Part shown: in pieces, positions 56,460 through 64,000 of the stretch | Layout of the letters: each line of letters opens with the position of its first letter | Numbering within the stretch: position 1 is the stretch's first letter | Source: Aurelia coerulea | Taxonomy: Eukaryota; Cnidaria; Scyphozoa; Semaeostomeae; Ulmaridae | Direction of reading: 5' to 3' | NCBI GenBank assembly: GCA_039566865.1 | Contig: CM076949.1 | Span: 15,910,501-15,974,500 of the forward strand | Length of the DNA: 64,000 bases | Translations under genes and position numbers: made by a program | The notes under the pieces: model-generated | What the model was told of the DNA's origin: nothing | What the model saw: the letters and a program-made list of their open reading frames with translations, nothing else | The model's database searches: none

Positions 56460-58700
56460 GGTGACTTGGCACTTTGCCAAATTATTTGACGTCATTTGGC
56501 AATGTGCCAACTTCCCGCCACAAATGCCCCTGCGCACGAGCAGTCCATTTCTTTCACTATTTCCATGAAACTTTCCTCGAAGGGCTGAGTATAACACTTG
56601 CAGTCTTCCTACCTGATGTTATCTTCCACAAGGGAGGCTGAGATTTACGGAAACGTTCTAAAATAACAACAACGTCAGCAAATGCTACTAAGGGAACTCA
56701 GCCAAGAAGAGCAACTACATTAATGGACGGAGTTAAAGCTACTGGGGGGAAATTCAACAACTAACGCAACCACAACAGCGAGGTTTACCTTGCACAACTA
56801 ACACTAATAACGCAAGGAAGGCAACTTAGGGCACAAAAGCTACTATGGCCACTATGGCAACAATTACGACTACATCTTCTCTACTAAACAAATGACACAC
56901 ACACCGAAACGAAGTTAACAACTAATTTCTCCCAAAACAAACGCTACCAACGCCACATAAGAAAGAAAGAAAACTAGGGCAACGAAGGAATCGAAATCAA
57001 CTCTACTGAAACGAATAAAGCTCTACGAGTAGGGAGACTGGAGATATACAGAAGCTGTCATAATAATCACAACGTCACGAAATGCAACTGCAACTTACGG
57101 CAATGAGGCAAGAAGAGCTACTTCATTAAATCAAGGGGTCAACGCAACAAACGCTACTTGGGCAACCAAATGAACAACGCTACCACAAGAACAAGGGTAC
57201 TGTCAATAACGGCAAAAAGCTACTATGGCCCCTAAGCTAAGAATTACGACTACATCATCATTCATTTCTACCAAACAAATAACGCATACACTAAAACAAA
57301 GGCAAACAACGAAACGAAGACAACTAACGCCACAAAAGAAACAAACACCTAATTGAACAAATACCAGGCAACTAAATCAACCCTACTGAAGCAAAGCTGC
57401 CTGAGCAAGCCAAGGGGTCTATCTCTCTTCCCAAAAAGCCTCCGGGACTCTTTAAAACAACGGGGTTTGTAGGCAATTTTTATGGATTTCAACCACAACA
57501 GCGAGGTTTACCTTGCACAACTAACACTAATAACGCAAGGAAGGCAACGAAGGGCACAAAAGCTACTATGGCCACTATGGCAACAATTACGACTACATCT
57601 TCTCTACTAAGCAAATGACGCACACACCGAAACGAAGTTAACAACTAATTTCTCCCAAAACAAACGCTACCAATGCCACATAAGAAAGAAAGAAAACTAG
57701 GGCAACGAAGGAATCGAAATCAACTCTACTGAAACGAATAAAGCTCTACGAGTAGGGAGACTGGAGATATACAGAAGCTGTCATAATAATCACAACGTCA
57801 CGAAATGCAACTGCAACTTACGGCAATGAGGCAAGAAGAGCTACTTCATTAAATCAAAGGGTCAACGCAACAAACGCTACTTGAGCAACCAAATGAACAA
57901 CGCTACCACAAGAACAAGGGTACTGTCAATAACGGCAAAAAGCTACTATAGCCCCTAAGCTAAGAATTACGACTACATCATTTCTACCAAACAAATAACG
58001 CATACACTAAAACAAAGGCAAACAACGAAGACTACTAACGCCACAAAAGAAACAAACACCTAAGTGAACAAATACCAGGCAACTAAATCAACCCAACTGA
58101 AGCAAAGCTGCCTGAGCAAGCCAAGGGGTCTATCTCTCTTCCTAAAAAGCCTCCGGGACTCTTGAAAACAATGGGCTTTGTAGGGAATTTTTATGGATTT
58201 CCCTTTAAAATATTATGGATTAAATCAAATGCAAACTACCCCTCCCCCACCCCGCCCTTGGGCTACTAACGCCACTAACGTCAAGAGGATAGCTAGAAAA
58301 CAATAACAAAAAATGCGAATTAATGAAAAAGAAGAGAATCATGTTAAAGGCAACAACTAATTTCTCCAACAACGAAGGCTACTAACGCCACAAAAAAACA
58401 AACACCTAAGTGAACAAATACCAGGCAAATAAATCAACCCTACCGAAACAAAAAAACCTGCCTGAAGAAGCCATGGGGTCTATCTCTCTTCCCAAAAAGC
58501 CTCCTGGACTCTATAAAACAATGGGGTTTGTAGGGAATTCTTATGGATCTTTCTTTAAAAAATTATGGATTAAATTAAATGCAATCTACCGCTCCCCCAC
58601 CCCACCCTTGGGCTACTAACGCCACTAAAGTCAAGGAGATAGCTAGAAAACAATAACAAAAAATGTGAATTTATGAAAAAAGAAGAGAATAATATTAACT
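56460..58700. repeat. Long repeat block, copies c, d and e
   Basis: Copy c runs about 56460-57486. The section beginning AACCACAACAGCGAGGTTTA at 56769 is repeated from 57489 (copy d) to about 58340. A shorter copy e runs 58345-58700. Copies c and d differ in few bases, so the duplication of about 720 bp is recent. Confidence 0.82.
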
Positions 58701-59093
58701 GCAATAATTATATTTCATTTCATTTTTCATTATTTTTACACGGTAGCCCCGTCAATCGAGAGGATTGCTTTACAGGGGGCCGTGCCAAACTTCACAATAT
58801 TACTAAAAATTACTAACAAATTACCTATATTTACAATCTAAAATAAAAACATAAATGAATAACAACGGAGTTAGCCTGAGAGAGGCAAATTACTCTTCCG
58901 CCTAGAAGACATCGACATCGCTATTTTTTTATTATTTTTTTTTATTCTATCTATTTAAAGTAGGCTAGAAAATAAATAGCTACAATTACAGTTTATTAAG
59001 GTCTACGACAGCTAATTAACGCCTACTAACAAGGCCTACTAAGAAGCCCTACTACTAATTAAGCCCTATTACTAATTAAGGCCTACTACTAAC

Positions 59094-59377
59094 CCCGGGG
59101 GGGTACATAACATGTTCAAGGTACGGGTATGTGCCGCCCATATGGGTGGGTTTTTGGGCCTAAAATTCTCTAAACAAGGGTCCTTTTTCGGCTAATTATC
59201 CATAAACAAGGGTGGGATTTCGCTGAAATTCGCAAAACATGGTTAAAATGGGCAATTTTCCGCCAAAATTCATCATAAAAGTGGGTACCAAAGCAAATTT
59301 CGGTAATTAGGAGAGGGTAGCTTTCTGAAAACCGGGCGGCAGACCCCCGTCCATCCACAAGTCATGTACCCCCCCCC
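59094..59377. mobile_element. GGGGGTAC-ended element (second full copy)
   Basis: It begins CCCGGGGGGGTACATAAC and ends GTCATGTACCCCCCC. ACTAAC stands on both sides (59088-59093 and 59378-59383). The matching part of unit 1 (CTACTACTAACACACTTC, near 53842) lacks it, so the empty site is visible in the same window. Confidence 0.82.
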
Positions 59378-60605
59378 ACTAACACACTCCAGGTACCCGA
59401 AGAACTGCTACAACTATTTTCACTTCATCTACCAATGCAACTACATCAGCTAAGGTAACTAGAACAATGAAGGATAACAAGAGCAAGTATAAAGAAACCA
59501 TACCAACGACAAAAATAACACTGAAAGTACTGATAATTGTGGCGCGCGAAGCGCGACAGTGGCCGCCGCAGGTGGCCCGGGCGCCGGAGGCGCCCAAGCC
59601 CGCCGCAGGAGCTAGGAACACCGAACCCGCGCGCAGCGCGGGCTCGGATTCCGAGTCTACTATAACTAAGCGTTGAGACGGTGAGATCAAACGATCCATA
59701 CGCGTTTTGTACGTCACTGAGATCTCCCCCTTCCCGTTCCACTGGCCCTTGCATTTAGGTGCCAAAAAATCCGCAAAAATATGTAAGTTCCACGAATCGC
59801 CTTCTTTTCGCCAAAAAACGCCAGGCTGGGCCGCCAGGAACGGAATAAGTCTGATTTGGGGATTTTCAGGCAAAACCCTGTGGACAGAATCTATAAGATC
59901 TCTCACCCTGTGGAAACCCCATCGTCCGCAAACGGCCTTTACCAGTGATACTTCTGCTGAGAACTCGGTTTTTTTTTAGTTCATGAACATTTATCGTTTT
60001 AGATAAGAGAACATTATTCTAGATAGATGATTAACCTACAGGCATGTGAAAACAGAATTCATTTTCGCGCATTTGTCGAGAAACTTGAAGAGATCGTGCA
60101 CGCTGGTCAAGCTCTTCAACGAATGAAGCTGTGCTCATAACTGTTTACATTATGCGTTTTTAACCGTTTAAATTTGCTTAAAATCCGTAAATAAATACAA
60201 AATCTTTAGCTGTATCATTCCTCTACATGCTTCTGAAATTTCAGTTCGAAAACATAAGCCAAACTGCTTCTACTGGGCATTTACATGTTTGTATCGTTGG
60301 AATTCCTTTCGAAATCATAACAATTCCTATGATAACAAAATGCTCATACACAAAGATAATTTGATACTTCCGCCCTTAGGATTTTCTCTGCTGAGACGGC
60401 ATACTGGAAAAACCAGACCGTATGACCTTGAGACCCCCATGACCCCTAGGACCTATATAGGACCCTATGAAGTACTGAGTTTTGAAAGGACACTTAAGAG
60501 GGGTCATCCCCTCTGCATAAAGGCCATATGATAATGAGGATGCTAAATGCTAATCAGGTTACTTCCACTAGAATTTTTCAAATTGAGTGTCAATACTGTT
60601 TACTG

Positions 60606-61110
60606 CAGCCTGGGGGGGGGGGTGAATACTATTCAACAGACATAGCATCAGTACAAATAACAAATGCATGTTATTCTGTAAATAGTCGACAAGAGGTTTT
60701 TGATCCCCCAGAAATGAAAGAATTTCCATCCTTTATCAGCGTTCATACTGAAGAATACAAATATTATTTACGGTGCATTAATATAATTGCTCTTTGTTTT
60801 AAATTTCCATGCAATTCTATTTTGTGTTTTTCAACTTTTCAGCATTTTTGAGTTCCACCCCAGTTTAAAGTTGTATGGAGGATGCAGTATCCACAAATAA
60901 AACAAACAAGGATAGGGCAGGGACTCTCTCTGAATGTTACGATGGATGAAGATATTAATGATTTAGCGGATTCTTTCATTCAGCTAAGTGAAAGCATAGT
61001 CACTATGGTTAAGGTGAAAGTTACAATCAGCGGCAAGTTGCCATGCTTACAGAAGAACAATGCCAGCGTCTAGATCCGCCCCTGGTTGAACGTCGTTCAC
61101 CCCCAGGCTG
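60606..61110. mobile_element. Possible hAT-like element, CAGCCTGGGGG ends
   Basis: CAGCCTGGGGG at 60606 mirrors CCCCCAGGCTG ending at 61110, and GGTGAA/TTCACC next to them is also mirrored. TAGATCCGCCCCTGG at 61071 resembles a second hAT end. No target duplication is seen. Confidence 0.5.
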
Positions 61111-61194
61111 CAATCAACGGTATTGGCGCCAAATATGAACAATTATAGCAGAAGTAGCCTGATTAGCATACAGCATCCTGATTAGCATATAGCC

Positions 61195-61600
61195 TTTATG
61201 CAGAGGGACAAAATAGGCAAGCTGACAAGCAAGGAATGGAAAAATATGACAGTAAATAGAATAACTTCGATAATACAAAGAGATATGAAGGAATGTAACA
61301 AAACAAAACTAAGATTACTAAAAAATAATTGCTTTGGGAAAAAAAAACACATTAATCATAAACATGCAGCAAACCTATTGTCTTTGACTAAACATGACTA
61401 ACTTAAAAGCTAACTATAAGGGAAACATGAAAATGCCTTATGCAGAAGGTGTGGAGCTCAAGAAGAAACCATTGAACACTTATTTCAGTGCCACAACTTT
61501 AAAGAAAGATCTTTGAACACAAATGATTTGCTGAAAAGTGACCCAACAAAACTCGGAAAGATTTTCAAAATGGTTGAGATGTTTTTATCATAAATAGGAA
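61195..61600 (+). pseudogene. LINE-type retroelement C-terminal remnant
   Basis: In broken frames the plus strand encodes KLTSKEWKNMTV, then CRRCGAQEETIEHLFQCHNF, the Cys/His-rich tail seen after reverse transcriptase in several non-LTR elements, and KLGKIFKMVEMFL before a stop. At least two frame changes occur. Confidence 0.68.
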
Positions 61601-62469
61601 AAAGAAAAACACCCAAAAAAACCTGTGTTACTGGTGCAATAGCCATGTTTTGTAGCTTGTAACTGCTCCGGAATGGAGAATTGGTTGCCATTATTATTAT
61701 TATTATTATTATTAGAGGGGATAACCCCTCTATGTTCAGGGACCTTTCACAATTCAGTACTTGAAGTTCCTAGGGGTCATATGGGTCCCCGGATCATAGG
61801 GTCCGGTTTTTCCAGTATGCCAGCTCACACTGCCGTTACTAACTCCTGCTATTACATTTCTATGGGCTATTACCTTGGTAATTATAACATTAAAGTAATA
61901 ACGTCATTCTATTATGAGGGATACATTTGCCTAGACTGATTACATTCGTTTAAGTTTTACTCCCTTGAATTGAATTGTTATTTAAGGTCATAGCCATCCT
62001 GAATGGGAATTGCGGGGGGGGGGTATCGTTGGGGAATTGAGAGAAGACAAGGATTCATGTAATAACTCCAGCTTTTGCCTCTCTTTTGTTTCGCATGGTT
62101 CTAATGTCCGGGCGGGGGGGGGGGGGGGGTTGGCGGGTACTCTGGTATATTTAGGATAGGGATTCTCAAGTTATTTTTTGGGTCAAAAATTTGGGCAATA
62201 TTTATTTTTTTGGTTCTATGATTTGTACAGTTAGTTTTTTGGGTTCCTGAAATTCTGGCTTACTCTTTTGGGTATCCTATATGCGAAAAGTTAAAACATT
62301 GAGGAAAATATAATTTACAAGCTAAATTAAGTCAAGAAACATCAATTCTTTTTTCACAGAAAGTGATAAAGAGAAAATAACGCCAATCGGCAACACATTC
62401 TTTCTTATGCAATCACTCGGTACGACGGCGGGCCAGCTCGGCGCCGCAGGCGACGAGCGGCAAGCCTAG

Positions 62470-63449
62470 TCTATATCTATATTATTAAAACGTGAAGCGA
62501 ATTTTGTGTGGCGTAAAACTCGAGCACCGTTACGCTGATCCTCGCGAAACTTTCCAAATATCTTCGTCTTCCCTCTACGGGGTGCAATAGAGATTTTGTT
62601 TTCTCAAATTCGCCCCCAAATCAGGGTAAGGGGCGAATTCGGTGACATCAAAGGATTGGCGGAACCCCTTTCAGTTTTCTGTGTACAAGGGAATGATCTT
62701 TAGACATATCACAATTGCCGGACTAAATGATAGATTGGAGCCATAGAAATGATTGGAGCTTTATTTTACTCGGACTCTCTTTTTGAAAGGAGAAGAGGGC
62801 AGAGTTATACAGATCGATTTATTTTTCCAGCATAAATTTTGTTGGCCCGAGAGGAGAGTATAGGAGAGGTTTGAATGAGGAAGGGAGACCATTCTTAGCC
62901 AAGGGGGGAAACTCTTCATATATGCAGATGGATCTTCATATACGCCGAGGAATTTTCAGGAAACCCACAAAATATCAGTTTAGCTTCATTACAACCAAAA
63001 CAAGCAGCTTATTTTATACCTTGACATCTGTAAACGAGCCATAGAAATTATTGGAGCTTTATTTTACTCAGACTCTCTTTTTGAAAGGAGGAGAGGGCAG
63101 AGTTATACAGATCGACTTATTTTTCCAGCATAAATTTTGTTGGCCCGAGAGGAGAGTATAGGAGAGGGTTGAATGAGAAAAGCAGAGTTGCAAAAAGTCT
63201 TTGACCTTCCTCCGAACCTGGATTTTAAGGACTGACCTTCCTCATTTCAAAGTTTTGCGATAAAGGGGGAAAGAGCCTTTATGTGTCAAGAAAAGTATTG
63301 ATTGATTTTTCCATGATTTATCAGAACTATTGCATGTCTTATAATCTTTTGCCTGCTGGATAGAAATTTAAAAGGTGGTTCGCACACCCAGTCAAAGCTT
63401 TAACCAGAACTATTTTTCATGATTTTTTCAAGAATGTCAGTGGATTGTG
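62470..63449 (+). mobile_element. Start of a further Helitron-like element; duplicated 140-bp block
   Basis: TCTATATCTATATTATTAAA directly follows CTAG. Further in, 62740-62880 is repeated at 63040-63178 (CTTTTTGAAAGGAG, AGGGCAGAGTTATACAGATC, TTTTTCCAGCATAAATTTTG), a direct repeat about 300 bp apart. No coding frame is recognised. Confidence 0.45.
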
Positions 63450-64000
63450 CAGTGGCGTAGCCAGGGTAAATTAACCAAGGACGTTGGAATGAAGGGTCTA
63501 TTATTCCAGGGGAAATTTTTGAGGACACGTCTTTTATTTTGGCTTAGAACAGCTCTCCTGACCTCATGTTTGCCAGCGCAAGAGTGGGAACTTTGAAAAA
63601 TGTGTAATAATTTTATATGAATCACCACAATCTTCAGAAAAAGTTTGAGTAAATATTCCTTTGGTTGGCTCAGAATGTCTCTCTCGATCCAATTTTTGCT
63701 AATGCTAAAATGAAAAATGTTACAATTTCGTGACATTTCTTATATGAATTAACATCAGTTACAAACTTTTCGGAAAATCAACCTTTACGTTGGCTTAGAA
63801 CCACTCTCCCAGCCTTGCAAATTCAATTTCCCAATATTCTTATCCAGTGGCGGATTTAGGGGGGGGGCAAGTGGGGGCAACAACCCCCCCCCCCCTTCAC
63901 GATGAAAACTCAGCTTGGCGCCCCCTTTTTAGCGAGAAAAGCGCCCCTCATCCTGACTCTAACAAACAATTCTCTACCTGTTTTGATTCAAATGCAAGCG
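63450..64000. mobile_element. hAT-like element end(s), running off the window
   Basis: CAGTGGCGTAGCCAGGGTAA at about 63451 matches the inverted end of the nested element (38979-38995). Three loose repeats of TTGGCT(T/C)AGAA..CTCTC follow, as in the same family. A second start, CAGTGGCGGATTTAGGG at 63847, resembles the element at 45104. Partner ends lie outside. Confidence 0.62.

Larger units (their letters stand above)
54120..59655 (+). mobile_element. Helitron-like unit 2
   Basis: It begins TCTATATACATAAGG directly after CTAG of unit 1. Its last 290 bp (59370-59655) match the last 290 bp of unit 1 closely, including all hairpins, ending CGAG|T instead of CTAG|T. Repeat block copies b and c and a direct repeat of 54460-54720 at 55590-55850 fill it. 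No replicase was found. The end differs from consensus by one base, which lowers confidence. Confidence 0.58.
60398..61822. mobile_element. Palindrome-ended element (GGCATACTGGAAAAACC)
   Basis: GGCATACTGGAAAAACCAG at 60398 mirrors GGTTTTTCCAGTATGCC ending at 61822. The arms of about 125 bp also share ATGACCCCTAGGA and GAGGGG(T)CATCCCCTCT-type pieces. It encloses a hAT-like element and a LINE fragment. Confidence 0.72.
59656..62469 (+). mobile_element. Helitron-like unit 3 with nested elements
   Basis: It begins TCTACTATAACTAAGCG, which with its next 40 bp (GAGATCAAACGATCC) resembles the start of unit 2. It ends with a stem GCTCGGCGCC/GGCGACGAGC, loop GCA, then GGCAAGC-CTAG at 62466-62469. 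In between lie other elements. Confidence 0.5.

Noticed and set aside
59467..59676. 69-codon frame and similar GC-rich frames at 53933 and 59379
   Set aside because: They follow the hairpin cluster of the Helitron-like ends, where GC palindromes remove stops on both strands.
61673..61939. 88-codon frame starting at an (ATT)n run
   Set aside because: It begins with a poly-Leu stretch from the microsatellite and runs through the arm of a palindromic element.

Overview
The window is nuclear DNA of an invertebrate animal. I infer a cnidarian, probably a stony coral or relative. The base composition is AT-rich, introns have GT..AG ends, and the content is almost entirely transposable elements. 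The CaRF-like / Mutator transposase / SWIM / Ulp1 / PHD gene and the Ty3/Gypsy element with very short LTRs suit such genomes. No database search was possible, so the taxon is an inference. I see no rRNA, tRNA or CRISPR. Layout: 1-11 kb holds minisatellites, several small palindromic DNA transposons (two copies of a family with 11-bp target duplications, two copies of a TTAA family, one element with 13-bp ends) and one putative small two-exon gene (8.1-8.4 kb, minus). From 11.2 to 21.2 kb, on the minus strand, lies the main cellular-type gene of the window. It has eleven exons whose splice sites and phases all agree, and encodes about 1,137 residues: an N-terminal CaRF-like region, a Mutator-family DDE transposase, a SWIM zinc finger, an Ulp1-type cysteine protease and a PHD-like finger, with one frameshift in the protease. 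Its introns carry at least five palindromic elements. From 22 to 27 kb are decayed non-LTR retrotransposon pieces, one split by a 1.57-kb Mutator-like element with a perfect 11-bp target duplication. From 28 to 32 kb is a recent large palindrome carrying two copies of an unknown ORF, later entered by a hAT-like element, then a fragment of an unknown two-exon gene. From 32.2 to 39.3 kb is a 7.1-kb hAT-like element (perfect 8-bp duplication) containing a 4.96-kb hAT-like element (also a perfect 8-bp duplication). The inner one has long inverted arms of 155-bp tandem repeats and received a 5'-truncated LINE. From 39.4 to 50.4 kb a decayed Ty3/Gypsy element on the plus strand is broken by an apparently intact Gypsy element on the minus strand (identical 131-bp LTRs, one 1,332-codon gag-pol ORF), by a hAT-like element, and at its end by a 2.5-kb palindromic element. 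From 50.4 to 64 kb I propose a head-to-tail row of Helitron-like units joined as CTAG|TC. They are filled with minisatellites and palindromic CACGTG and TTGGCAC..GTGCCAA sites, followed by more hAT-like ends. The history can be read as layers: precise target duplications date many insertions relative to one another. In the old Gypsy element, two insertions instead coincide with loss of target sequence.
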